From Gammaproteobacteria bacterium (GTDB taxonomy: Bacteria; Pseudomonadota; Gammaproteobacteria; Arenicellales; DRJH01), in the NCBI GenBank assembly GCA_011052285.1, contig DRJH01000247.1:1-9589 (forward strand): a stretch of DNA of 9,589 bases, in the 5' to 3' direction. Both the position numbers and the translations under genes were made by a program. Below are positions 1 through 7,107 of the stretch, one piece after another. The notes under the pieces are model-generated. The model had not been told where the DNA came from. It saw only the letters and a program-made list of their open reading frames with translations, and searched no databases. How positions within the stretch are numbered: the first letter of the stretch is position 1; every line of letters begins with the position of its first letter.

Positions 1-961
1 GATTACGACAGACCAGCAGTGCCAGTCGCCGAAAACGTCGTGGCACCCGTAGACGTTCACACAGCGCGTCGATCAAAGCCAGCCCGCGCTGTTCATGGCC
101 ACGGTGACCGGGTAACTCGGCAAGTGGTGTCAAGGCCTTGCCCAGGTCATGAACCAAGGCGGCAAACAATACTTCGGGTTCATCCGACAAGGCACGGGTG
201 GCCTCCAGTACCAGCATGGTATGGGTGCCCGAATCAATTTCCGGATGGTATCTGCGAGTCTGCGGCACCCCATAGAGGGCATCGATTTCCGGAAAAATCC
301 GCTCCAGGGCATCACATTCTATCAACACACAAAAAAACTGTACCGGTGCTGGCTCAACCAGGGCGCGGCAGGTTTCCTGCCAGACCCGTTCTGCCACCAG
401 ATGGTCCACTTCCCCGGCTGCCACCATGCCCTGCATCAGCCGCAAGGTGGAGGGGTGAACGGTAAAGCCCAGAGGGGCAAAGCGGGCGACAAAGCGGGCT
501 ACTCTGAGCACCCGCACCGGGTCTTCGGCAAAAGCCGCGGAGACATGGCGCAGTATCTTGCACCGCAGATCTTCCTGACCACCATAGGGATCTATGATCC
601 GGCCATCGGCCGAACAGGCCATGGCATTGATGGTCAGGTCGCGCCGCAGCAGATCCTGCTCCAGCGTTACTTCGGCTGAGCTATCCACAGCAAAGCCCAG
701 ATAACCCGGCGCCGACTTGCGCTCAGTGCGAGCCAAGGCATATTCTTCCCGGGTGTGCGGATGCAAAAATACCGGAAAATTAGCGCCGACCTGGCGAAAG
801 CCACGTTGTGACAGCATTTCCGAACTGGCGCCGACCACGACCCAGTCCCGGTCCTGGCCGGGCAAACCCAGTAATTGGTCTCGCACACTACCCCCGACCC
901 GGTATACCTTCAGTCCCCGGGTCACTGGATCTGGAGCCACGATGTCAAGATTATCTCTCAT
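1..961 (-). CDS. cca: multifunctional CCA protein (tRNA nucleotidyltransferase), C-terminus cut by window edge
   Basis: Adds and repairs the 3'-CCA end of tRNAs in the cytoplasm; E. coli-type members also carry an HD domain with phosphohydrolase activity. An open frame of 320 codons runs off the left edge. Visible landmarks are GGSVRD at residues 23-28, the metal-binding DRD at 37-39, RRDLTINAMA at about 106-115, the EDPVRVLRVARF segment at 146-157 and the HD motif at 271-272 (HDLGK). E. coli Cca has about 412 residues, so roughly 90 are missing here. The ATG at 959-961 gives about 16 residues more than the E. coli N-terminus (MKIYLVGG), and its purine-rich AGGGGA sits almost against the ATG. 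GTG codons at 938-940 and 923-925 are alternative starts. If the ATG is used, the gene overlaps the divergent peptidase gene by 20 bp. It has no ATG-to-stop frame of its own in the window because its stop lies outside. Confidence 0.96.
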   Translation of the reverse strand, partial: MRDNLDIVAPDPVTRGLKVYRVGGSVRDQLLGLPGQDRDWVVVGASSEMLSQRGFRQVGANFPVFLHPHTREEYALARTERKSAPGYLGFAVDSSAEVTLEQDLLRRDLTINAMACSADGRIIDPYGGQEDLRCKILRHVSAAFAEDPVRVLRVARFVARFAPLGFTVHPSTLRLMQGMVAAGEVDHLVAERVWQETCRALVEPAPVQFFCVLIECDALERIFPEIDALYGVPQTRRYHPEIDSGTHTMLVLEATRALSDEPEVLFAALVHDLGKALTPLAELPGHRGHEQRGLALIDALCERLRVPRRFRRLALLVCRN

Positions 962-2006
962 TCCCCTGCTTCGTCTGCTACTGTTATCGAGTGCTGCTCT
1001 GCTGGGTGGTTGTGAATCGCTCGCTTATCTGGCTCAGGCTGTACAAGGCCAGAGCCAGTTACTGCTTAATGGCAAACCGATTCCAAGCCTTATCCGCAAG
1101 CAACAAACGCCCCGGTCACTACGCCAGCAACTGAGCGCAGTGCAGGCGATTCTCGACTTTGCCGATCAAAAGCTTGCCCTACCGAACGGTGGCAGCTATC
1201 GTGACTATGTGGCACTGGACCGTAAGGCGGTAGTGTATAACGTTTTCGCCACCCCGGCATTATCACTACAGCCCCGCCGGTGGTGTTTCCCGATCGTTGG
1301 CTGTGTACTGTATCGTGGTTATTTTGCTCTCGCCGATGCCCGTCGCTATGCCAAAGAACTGCGCCGACGCGGTGATGATGTCTACGTCAGCGGTGCCGCA
1401 GCTTATTCAACCCTGGGCTGGTTTGCCGACCCCCTGCTCAGTAGCATGCTCGGCGGAACACGCGCTGATCTGGCCGCATTATTGTTTCATGAACTGAGCC
1501 ACCGCCGTCTGTTCGTTAAGGGCCAAACCCGCTTCAATGAATCACTGGCCACCCTGGTGGAACGGGAGGGGCTGCGACGCTGGCTGCTGGCCCATAACCA
1601 AGCCGCTGTCTTGAATCGGTACCAGGCCCTATGGCAAAAAAAGACCGCTGTACTGAAGCTGATTGCCGGCTATCGCGGCAAATTGGCCACCCTGTATGCC
1701 AGCAAGTTATCCGCAGACGAACAGCGGACGGAAAAAAAACGCCTGTTCACGGCGTTAAATGAAACCTATCAGAGTCATTTTGGAAGACAGCCTACCGGGC
1801 TTAGGTGGTGGTTTGCCCGCCCACTGAACAACGCGGCGTTGCTACCGGTGAGCAGCTACAACGACCTGCTGCCCGAATTCGCCCACCTGCTGGCCATGCA
1901 AAATGGTGATTTCCGGGCTTTTTTCAGGATTCTGGACGGGATAGCCATGACCCGCGATCCACCGTCAACATTACGGCAACGGATCAAACATCCGGCCCAC
2001 GACTAG
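942..2006 (+). CDS. putative zinc aminopeptidase lipoprotein (PF10023-type, HExxH)
   Basis: Predicted 354-residue envelope metallopeptidase of the poorly characterised 'putative aminopeptidase' family; substrate unknown. The N-terminus is a lipoprotein signal peptide: Arg at 3 and 11, a Leu-rich core, and lipobox LGGC with C24. Glu at +2 is not an inner-membrane retention signal, so outer-membrane anchoring is likely. Family landmarks seen are the LPNGGSYRDY segment near 80-89, WCFPIVGCVLYRGYF at 114-128, AYSTLGWFADP at about 154-163, the zinc motif HELSH at 183-187 and FNESLATLVEREG at 198-210, whose acidic residues could supply the third ligand. The start is the ATG at 942, chosen because GGAG lies 5-8 bases upstream and the signal peptide begins there; the frame stays open further upstream, but that stretch is antisense to cca. 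Its stop overlaps the stop of the convergent pseudogene. The family is recognised from memory of its motifs; the enzyme activity is inferred. Confidence 0.9.
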   Translation: MSRLSLIPLLRLLLLSSAALLGGCESLAYLAQAVQGQSQLLLNGKPIPSLIRKQQTPRSLRQQLSAVQAILDFADQKLALPNGGSYRDYVALDRKAVVYNVFATPALSLQPRRWCFPIVGCVLYRGYFALADARRYAKELRRRGDDVYVSGAAAYSTLGWFADPLLSSMLGGTRADLAALLFHELSHRRLFVKGQTRFNESLATLVEREGLRRWLLAHNQAAVLNRYQALWQKKTAVLKLIAGYRGKLATLYASKLSADEQRTEKKRLFTALNETYQSHFGRQPTGLRWWFARPLNNAALLPVSSYNDLLPEFAHLLAMQNGDFRAFFRILDGIAMTRDPPSTLRQRIKHPAHD

Positions 2007-2630
2007 AAACGAAAACCGTCATCCTGAAAAACCTGCAGGCAGGCGGTTACCACAGCGTCATCATAAAGCCGGCCACGACCATTATGGATTTCCTCCAGCG
2101 CTCGCTCGATCCCAAGCGCCGGCCGATAGGGTCGATGCGAGGCTATTGCCTCTACCACATCCGCTACGGCCACAACCCGGGCTTCCAGAACGTATGGCCA
2201 TCACGATGCACTGCCGTAGCCGTCACTCAATGCTCGTTGACTCGTCCTGTCCCGGTAACGCGAAAATGTGCTAAAGCTTGTTGGTGTGCAGCCCGTTGCT
2301 GTGGAACAATCAGGGTATCGGCCATGGAACGCCCCAAGGCCAGCTCCCGCGACCAGCCAGATATTTCCTCCGCCATCGGATTCCAGTCAGTAATGAGACC
2401 CGTCGCATCCACACTGACAAAGGCATCGCGGGCGGTGTCAATAATCTGCCGCATCTGCCGCATCTGCTGCAACAGCTGCTGCCGCCAGGGTATACAAACC
2501 GGGGGTCGTTCAGGATGTCGCGGGCGATAGAAATTTCGCCACTGCGAATCGCGGTACCGGTGGGTCCGTGACCACGAGTCTCATCGGCCCAGGTCAGCTG
2601 CAGTGTATCCAGTTCGGATTGCCTGCTCAT
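2003..2630 (-). pseudogene. decayed GAF-PAS-HD-GYP signalling protein (cyclic-di-GMP phosphodiesterase type)
   Basis: Remnant of a multidomain sensor. The ATG at 2628-2630 overlaps the glpU stop by 4 bp (ATGA). Bases 2630-2473 encode the middle of a GAF domain (TWADETRGHGPTGTAIRSGE, then a DPRF segment). At 2491-2494 an extra TA shifts the frame; removing it restores FVPWRQQLLQQ, the usual continuation. The rest of the GAF domain is missing and the frame enters a PAS domain (IIDTARDAFVSVDATGLITDWNP, from about 2450), which is interrupted by TGA at 2227-2229 where relatives have an Arg codon. PAS sequence continues after it (TAVHRDGHTF). At about 2188 it jumps, in another frame, to the extreme C-terminus of an HD-GYP domain (LEARVVAVADVVEAIASHRP) ending at TAG 2003-2005. 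The catalytic HD and GYP motifs are gone, so no activity is expected. An alternative reading, several small real proteins, is unlikely given the domain joins. Confidence 0.85.
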
Positions 2631-2905
2631 CCCCAGCGCATCACCACCACCAACCAGACCAGCGAAATGACGGTTGCTATCCAGAGGCTGGCACCGGTCA
2701 ATCCAATCCAGGCCAAGTGTACAAAACCACTCACCAACAACCCGACGAACAGGCGGTCACCGGGGGTAGTCGGAATCACCAAAAATCCCCGCCGCTCAAG
2801 ACTCGGCGCCACAACCTGCCAAACCGTCATCGCCACCAGAATAACTGCAATCGTGATGAAAAAAATCGCGGTCGGAACGGTCCAGGCCATCCATCCTAGA
2901 GTCAT
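2627..2905 (-). CDS. glpU: DUF2160 small membrane protein of glycerol ABC importer (GlpU-like)
   Basis: A 92-residue inner-membrane protein with hydrophobic segments at about 9-32, 52-69 and 72-88 and a basic loop (LERRGF) at 36-41. The motifs WMAWTVPTAIFF near the start, ERRGF, TTPGDRLF at 46-53 and the C-terminal VVVMRWG are those of the DUF2160 family. That family is found beside GlpP/GlpQ-type permeases and is named GlpU in rhizobial glycerol operons. Its molecular role is not established; an accessory subunit of the permease is the natural guess. It starts 12 bp after the glpQ stop behind a near-perfect Shine-Dalgarno sequence, and its stop overlaps the ATG of the downstream pseudogene. 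It is the last intact gene of the operon in this window. Confidence 0.92.
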   Translation of the reverse strand: MTLGWMAWTVPTAIFFITIAVILVAMTVWQVVAPSLERRGFLVIPTTPGDRLFVGLLVSGFVHLAWIGLTGASLWIATVISLVWLVVVMRWG

Positions 2906-2911
2906 CAGGTC

Positions 2912-2919
2912 CCTCCTTT
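2912..2919 (-). promoter_or_regulatory. strong ribosome binding site of glpU
   Basis: AAAGGAGG reads on the minus strand 6 nt before the glpU ATG and overlaps the glpQ stop region. It is the strongest Shine-Dalgarno sequence in the glpS-glpU run and fixes the start at 2905. It suggests GlpU is translated efficiently in its own right. Confidence 0.85.
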
Positions 2920-3721
2920 AAACACGGCCGAGTGCAAAACCCTTGGCAATGTAATTGCGAACAAAATAGATCACCAACGCCCCGGGCACAATAGTGAGGA
3001 TTCCGGCCGCCGCCAGTAACCCCCAATCCAGCCCGGAAGCACTGACCGTACGCGTCATGACCGCCGCGATTGGCTTCGCCTCCGTAATCGTAAGGGTGCG
3101 GGCAAATAGCAACTCGACCCAGGAAAACATGAAGATGAAGAATGCCGTCACACCGACGCCGGCACGGATCAGTGGCAGAAATACGGTGAGAAAAAATCGC
3201 GGTAGCGAATACCCGTCGATGAAGGCGGTCTCATCTATTTCCCTGGGCACACCGGACATGAACCCTTCCAGAATCCACACTGCCAGCGGCACGTTGAAAA
3301 GCGTGTGAGCGAGGGCCACCGCCAGATAGGTGTCGATCAGTCCGAGCTCCGAATATAGCTGGAAAATCGGCAACAGAAAAACTGCCGCCGGGGCCATGCG
3401 ATTGGTCAACAGCCAGAAGAACAAGTGTTTGTCACCCAGGAAGCGGTAGCGCGAGAAGGCATAGGCAGCCGGCAGCGCCACCAGCAACGAGATGACCGTG
3501 TTGATACCGACGTAGGCAAACGAATTGACGTAGCCCATATACCATGACGGGTCAGTGAAAATCTGCACGTAGTTGTTGATCGTGGGATGATGTGGATAGA
3601 AGGCCAAGCGCGACATGATGTCGTTGTTCTCGCGCAACGACATGTTGAGCATCCAGTAAATGGGTAGCATCAGCAGTGTAAGGTAGCCGATGAGCCCAAT
3701 GGTACGCATCCGGATTTTCAT
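2918..3721 (-). CDS. glpQ: ABC importer permease, glycerol type (GlpQ)
   Basis: A 267-residue inner-membrane permease of the MalG/UgpE class (CUT1-like). The first transmembrane segment is at about 7-25, followed by the NMSLRENNDI periplasmic start typical of MalG relatives. The core contains the NSFAYVGINTVISLLVALPAAYAFSR region split across about 66-91. The cytoplasmic EAA loop that docks on the ATPases is at 164-183 (ETAFIDG then LP). The C-terminus ends in a basic tail. It starts at an ATG that overlaps the glpP stop (ATGA, 3718-3721), with GGAGAAGG just upstream inside the end of glpP, so translation is probably coupled. The partner permease is GlpP. The name follows the rhizobial glycerol transporter and is unrelated to the E. 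coli GlpQ phosphodiesterase. The substrate is inferred from the neighbourhood. Confidence 0.95.
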   Translation of the reverse strand: MKIRMRTIGLIGYLTLLMLPIYWMLNMSLRENNDIMSRLAFYPHHPTINNYVQIFTDPSWYMGYVNSFAYVGINTVISLLVALPAAYAFSRYRFLGDKHLFFWLLTNRMAPAAVFLLPIFQLYSELGLIDTYLAVALAHTLFNVPLAVWILEGFMSGVPREIDETAFIDGYSLPRFFLTVFLPLIRAGVGVTAFFIFMFSWVELLFARTLTITEAKPIAAVMTRTVSASGLDWGLLAAAGILTIVPGALVIYFVRNYIAKGFALGRV

Positions 3722-4596
3722 TTTCCTTCTCCCGTACCCACTCGCTGCAGTGCTTGATAGAAGACGTAACTGAACGCTAGTACAATCAGGAAGTAGATGA
3801 TCGAAAAAGCACCCGCCCGGCCGACGTCGAACTCTCCGAGAGCAATTTTCACCAAGTAGATCGACAGGAACGTGGTCGAGTCACCGGGTCCGCCGCCGGT
3901 CAACACGAACGGCTCGGTGTAGATCAGGAAGCTGTCCATGAACCTGAGCAATATCGCGATGGTCAGTACGCCCCGCATCTTCGGCAATTGGATGTAGCGG
4001 AACACCGCCCAACCGGAGGCGCCGTCGATGCGCGCCGCCTGGTAGTAAGCATCAGGGATCGCGCACAGACCGGCATAGGCCAGCAGCACCACCAGCGGTG
4101 TCCAGTGCCACACTTCCATCAGCATAACGGAAATCCAGGCCTCGATCGGCACCGTCGGATAATCAAAAGAGATGCCTAGAACACTATCAATGAAATGTCC
4201 GAGTAAGCCGATGTCAGGGCGCAGAAACACAACCCATATGGTACCGATCACGTTCCAGGGGATGAGCAATGGAAGGGCCACCAGGACCAACGTTAACGAT
4301 GTCTTCCAACCGCTCTTTTTCGACATCATAAGTGCGATCAACACGCCCAGCGGGATCTCGATCAGGAGCACCAATCCCGAAAATATTAACTGTCGCCACA
4401 GCGCGTTGTGAAGGCGTGGGCTGCGCAGCATCTCCTTGAACCAGTCCGTACCGACGAAAAGCCGATGGGTGGAATCGAAGATGTCCTGGACCGAATAATT
4501 GACTACGGTCATCAGCGGAATGAGCGCGTTGAAGGCGACGAGCAGGACCACTGGCAAGACCAAAAACCATGCCCGGTTGTCAAAAGTCTTTTGCAC
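3718..4596 (-). CDS. glpP: ABC importer permease, glycerol type (GlpP)
   Basis: A 292-residue inner-membrane permease of the MalF/UgpA class. It has an N-terminal transmembrane helix (about 10-32), the VQDIF sequence after it, and several more helices. The EAA loop is at 186-205 (QAARIDG then QLP). The conserved FVLTGGGPGDSTTFLSIY segment lies at 230-247, as in UgpA-like permeases. The start is a GTG at 4594-4596, supported by a purine-rich GGGAGAAGAG about 4-13 nt upstream; an ATG is not available nearby. It begins 13 bp after the glpT stop and overlaps glpQ by 4 bp at the other end. It pairs with GlpQ to form the membrane channel energised by GlpS and GlpT. Confidence 0.95.
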   Translation of the reverse strand: MQKTFDNRAWFLVLPVVLLVAFNALIPLMTVVNYSVQDIFDSTHRLFVGTDWFKEMLRSPRLHNALWRQLIFSGLVLLIEIPLGVLIALMMSKKSGWKTSLTLVLVALPLLIPWNVIGTIWVVFLRPDIGLLGHFIDSVLGISFDYPTVPIEAWISVMLMEVWHWTPLVVLLAYAGLCAIPDAYYQAARIDGASGWAVFRYIQLPKMRGVLTIAILLRFMDSFLIYTEPFVLTGGGPGDSTTFLSIYLVKIALGEFDVGRAGAFSIIYFLIVLAFSYVFYQALQRVGTGEGK

Positions 4597-4609
4597 GTTC
4601 TCTTCTCCC

Positions 4610-5695
4610 TTATCTCAGCACATCACCATCAATGTACAAGTACGTCCACTCGGGCGGAAAAGAAAGCCAACCCGGTCCGGTTGCGACACTCACATTTTCG
4701 CCCACCTTCACCTTCACCAACTGTTTACCCAGCCGCGTCGTAACGATCCTGTAGTTACCCAGATCTTCGACTTCCGTAACTTCGACTGGCAGGTAGTCCG
4801 CCATCATTTGCGGCTCGTAACGCACAAACTCAGGGCGAATACCCAACTCGAGTTCACCGTCAACGCTGCGTGCCCGCGCGATATAAGCGGGGTCGAGTGG
4901 AATAGAGTGCCCGTCTACCCGTACTCCCGCAGTATCAATCACACAGGGCAATAGATTCATCCCCGGACTGCCGATGAAGTGGCCGACGAAGGTGTGGGCG
5001 GGGCGCTCAAACAAATCGGTCGGACTGCCGGTTTGGACCACGCGGCCCTCACGCAAAACCATTACCTGATCGGCAAAGGTCAGCGCCTCGGCCTGATCGT
5101 GCGTCACATAGATCAGCGTTGACTTGAATTCCTGACGAATCTGCTTGAGTTTGAGGCGCAACTTCCATTTCACATGAGGGTCAATCACGGTGAGTGGCTC
5201 GTCGAACAGTAGTGCCGCCACGTCGTTACGTACCAACCCACGACCGAGCGAGATCTTCTGTTTGGCATCCACCGCCAAACCACTCGCACGCCGTTTAAGG
5301 TTGTCCGTAAGCTCCAGAAGTTCAGCCACCTGCATGACACGTTCGCGAACCTTCGATTCGGGAACACCACGGTTGCGCAGCGGGAAGGCAAGATTGTCGA
5401 ACACTGTCATGGTGTCGTAAATCACCGGGAACTGAAACACCTGCGCAATATTGCGCTGTGAGGTCGAAAGCCCGGTGATATCACGGCCATCGAACAGGAT
5501 TTTACCTTCGCTCGGATGCACCAGTCCGGAAATGATATTGAGCAGCGTGGTTTTTCCCGAGCCTGAGGGGCCGAGCAATGCATAGGCACCACCATCCTCC
5601 CAAACCAGGTCGGAAGTATGCAGTGCATAGTCCTCAGGTGATGCTGGGGATGACTGATAACTGTGTGCGATACCTTTGAGTTCGACGTGAGCCAT
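4610..5695 (-). CDS. glpT: ABC importer ATPase, glycerol type (GlpT), degenerate signature motif
   Basis: A 361-residue cytoplasmic nucleotide-binding subunit with a C-terminal regulatory/OB-like region (about 240-361), as in MalK/UgpC relatives. Walker A is GPSGSGKT at 42-49, the Q-loop is Q88, Walker B is LLFDEP at 162-167, the D-loop is close by (VID, 170-172) and the switch histidine is H199 (THDQ). The usual LSGGQ signature is absent: at 142-146 the sequence is VDAKQ, followed by KISLGRGLVR. The start chosen is the ATG at 5693-5695, which overlaps the glpS stop by one base (TGATG) and has AAGG about 7 nt upstream; an in-frame ATG 30 bases further upstream lies inside glpS and is unlikely. 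The loss of the signature is complemented by GlpS (see findings). The name is not related to the E. coli GlpT glycerol-3-phosphate antiporter. Confidence 0.93.
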   Translation of the reverse strand: MAHVELKGIAHSYQSSPASPEDYALHTSDLVWEDGGAYALLGPSGSGKTTLLNIISGLVHPSEGKILFDGRDITGLSTSQRNIAQVFQFPVIYDTMTVFDNLAFPLRNRGVPESKVRERVMQVAELLELTDNLKRRASGLAVDAKQKISLGRGLVRNDVAALLFDEPLTVIDPHVKWKLRLKLKQIRQEFKSTLIYVTHDQAEALTFADQVMVLREGRVVQTGSPTDLFERPAHTFVGHFIGSPGMNLLPCVIDTAGVRVDGHSIPLDPAYIARARSVDGELELGIRPEFVRYEPQMMADYLPVEVTEVEDLGNYRIVTTRLGKQLVKVKVGENVSVATGPGWLSFPPEWTYLYIDGDVLR

Positions 5696-6798
5696 CAGGC
5701 CGCCTTCGTGTTGTACGGTTTCCACTCGGGTCCGGCAACAAGCTCGCCGGCAACATCGAAAACAAACAGCCGGCTTGGATCAAAATATAGACTAACCGCT
5801 TCACCCAGTGCATACTCGCGCACCCCATTGAGCAATGCTATCATCGTGAAATCACCATGCCTGGCATGGAGATAGGTTTCCGAACCATTGAATTCTGCAA
5901 GTTCAACCGTGGCGTGGATTACGATGCCATTCCCAGAGCGGTTCACCACGCCAATTTGATTCGCCCGTATACCCACCCGATAGTCACCTGGAGACAACGA
6001 GCGCATATGGTCTGCGAGTGGAAACACTACGTTCAGTGATAAACGGCAGCCCTGTGGGCCAATACTCGCCCCGATCAGATTAATCGGTGGGTCGCTGAAA
6101 ATCTCGCTGACTCTTGCCGTTACCGGGCGATGGTATACCTCAAGACCAGGTCCGTATTGGAGCAAGCGTCCTGCATCAAGTATACCTGTCTTGCCACCGA
6201 ACATCAGGGCTTCTGAGGGCTCGGTCGCAGCATACACCACGGTAGTGGTACCGTAACTGAAGATCTGGCGCATTTCGCTGCGCAGTTCCTCACGCAGCTT
6301 GTAGTCCAGGTTAACGAGCGGCTCATCCAGCAACAGCAGCGGTGCATCCTTAACCAGCGCACGTGCCAGGGCGACGCGCTGTTGCTGACCGCCGGAAAGC
6401 TCTGCCGGCAGCCGCTCAAGCAGACGCTCAATGTGCAACATTTCTGCGGTGGCTCTGACCTTGACATCGATCTCCGCCTTGGACAAATGCTTGGTACGGC
6501 GCAGTGGTGCAGCGATATTTTTATAAATAGTGAAGGAGGGATAGTTCACGAACTCCTGGTACACCATGGCCACGTTGCGCTTACGTACACCGACCGTGGT
6601 GACGTCGTTGTCATCTTCGAGAATTTTCCCGGAACTCGGGCGATCAAGCCCCGCCATCAGTCGTAATACCGAGGTTTTCCCAGCTTGCGTGGGACCCAGC
6701 AGGACATTGAACGACCCCGATTCGAGTTCCAGATCAATGCCGTACAGGTGGGTTTTGCCATTGACGACCTTACCGACATTTTGCAGTGTCAGACGCAT
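5695..6798 (-). CDS. glpS: ABC importer ATPase, glycerol type (GlpS), switch histidine replaced
   Basis: A 367-residue cytoplasmic nucleotide-binding subunit. Walker A is GPTQAGKT at 35-42, the Q-loop is Q81, the signature LSGGQ is at 134-138 and Walker B is LLLLDEP at 154-160. At the switch position, where most family members have His (THD), the sequence is AATEPSEAL with T192. A C-terminal MalK-like domain follows from about 230. The start ATG at 6796-6798 has only a weak ribosome binding site (GGGAAC about 11 nt upstream) and lies within 10 bp of the end of a possible upstream reading frame, so translational coupling is conceivable. It is the first gene of the glpS-T-P-Q-U run and has its own promoter about 300 bp upstream. 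It partners with GlpT in a heterodimer. Confidence 0.94.
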   Translation of the reverse strand: MRLTLQNVGKVVNGKTHLYGIDLELESGSFNVLLGPTQAGKTSVLRLMAGLDRPSSGKILEDDNDVTTVGVRKRNVAMVYQEFVNYPSFTIYKNIAAPLRRTKHLSKAEIDVKVRATAEMLHIERLLERLPAELSGGQQQRVALARALVKDAPLLLLDEPLVNLDYKLREELRSEMRQIFSYGTTTVVYAATEPSEALMFGGKTGILDAGRLLQYGPGLEVYHRPVTARVSEIFSDPPINLIGASIGPQGCRLSLNVVFPLADHMRSLSPGDYRVGIRANQIGVVNRSGNGIVIHATVELAEFNGSETYLHARHGDFTMIALLNGVREYALGEAVSLYFDPSRLFVFDVAGELVAGPEWKPYNTKAA

Positions 6799-7094
6799 TG
6801 CAGCTTGTTCCCAAAACCCACCGCACGATCAAGCACCGACATCCACTCTGATCGTGTCCCATGACCGCGCGCGTACTGCTGCAATGGCAATAGTGCCAGT
6901 ACTTCCTTTTTCAACCGATGACGGGCCTTTTTCAACCGATGACGGGCCTGTTTCAGTCGACGACGGGTCATCGCCCCCCATCCAAAGGCAAGCTGCGATA
7001 CCCGGGCTCTGCCAACGCCAAACTCATTGTCACGCACCAGCGCAGACGGATAGGTATTTTTATCTCCAAAAACGGGCACTTGCTTCACCCCCAT
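6789..7094 (-). CDS. possible small basic protein in the glpS leader (uncertain)
   Basis: A 101-codon frame that begins about 7 nt after the predicted transcription start and ends with a TGA overlapping the first codons of glpS by 10 bp. The product would be Arg/Lys-rich, with a seven-residue repeat (RLKQARH, RLKKARH, then RLKK) produced by 21-bp tandem repeats. I recognise no family. For it: position exactly between promoter and glpS, possible translational coupling, repeat length a multiple of three. Against it: no Shine-Dalgarno sequence before the ATG, no known homologue, and a 5' leader so short that it would be nearly leaderless. It may be an accidental open frame in a regulatory leader. 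Confidence 0.25.
   Translation of the reverse strand: MGVKQVPVFGDKNTYPSALVRDNEFGVGRARVSQLAFGWGAMTRRRLKQARHRLKKARHRLKKEVLALLPLQQYARGHGTRSEWMSVLDRAVGFGNKLQCV
6905..6967. repeat. three tandem 21-bp repeats in the glpS leader
   Basis: Units at 6905-6925 and 6926-6946 are identical; the unit at 6947-6967 differs at four positions. Each unit on the plus strand runs from CCT through a T tract to GATGACGGG (or GACGACGGG). Twenty-one bases is two helical turns, which suits phased protein binding, and also seven codons if the overlapping frame is translated. The repeats lie about 107-169 bases upstream of the glpS start. Confidence 0.92.
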
Positions 7095-7107
7095 GATGTG
7101 GACAGAA

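Noticed and set aside
149..679. Plus-strand frame of 176 codons
   Set aside because: It is antisense to cca, whose minus-strand translation matches the E. coli protein throughout; the plus-strand product has no recognisable domain.
2084..2921. Plus-strand frames opposite the pseudogene and glpU
   Set aside because: They are antisense to recognisable GAF, PAS, HD-GYP and DUF2160 sequence and encode low-complexity, basic products without known motifs.
5696..5725. A longer GlpT starting at 5725
   Set aside because: It would overlap glpS by 31 bp; the ATG at 5695 gives the common TGATG stop-start overlap and begins directly at the usual ATPase N-terminus.
6905..6967. A CRISPR array
   Set aside because: The three 21-bp units are directly adjacent with no spacers and no cas genes are near.
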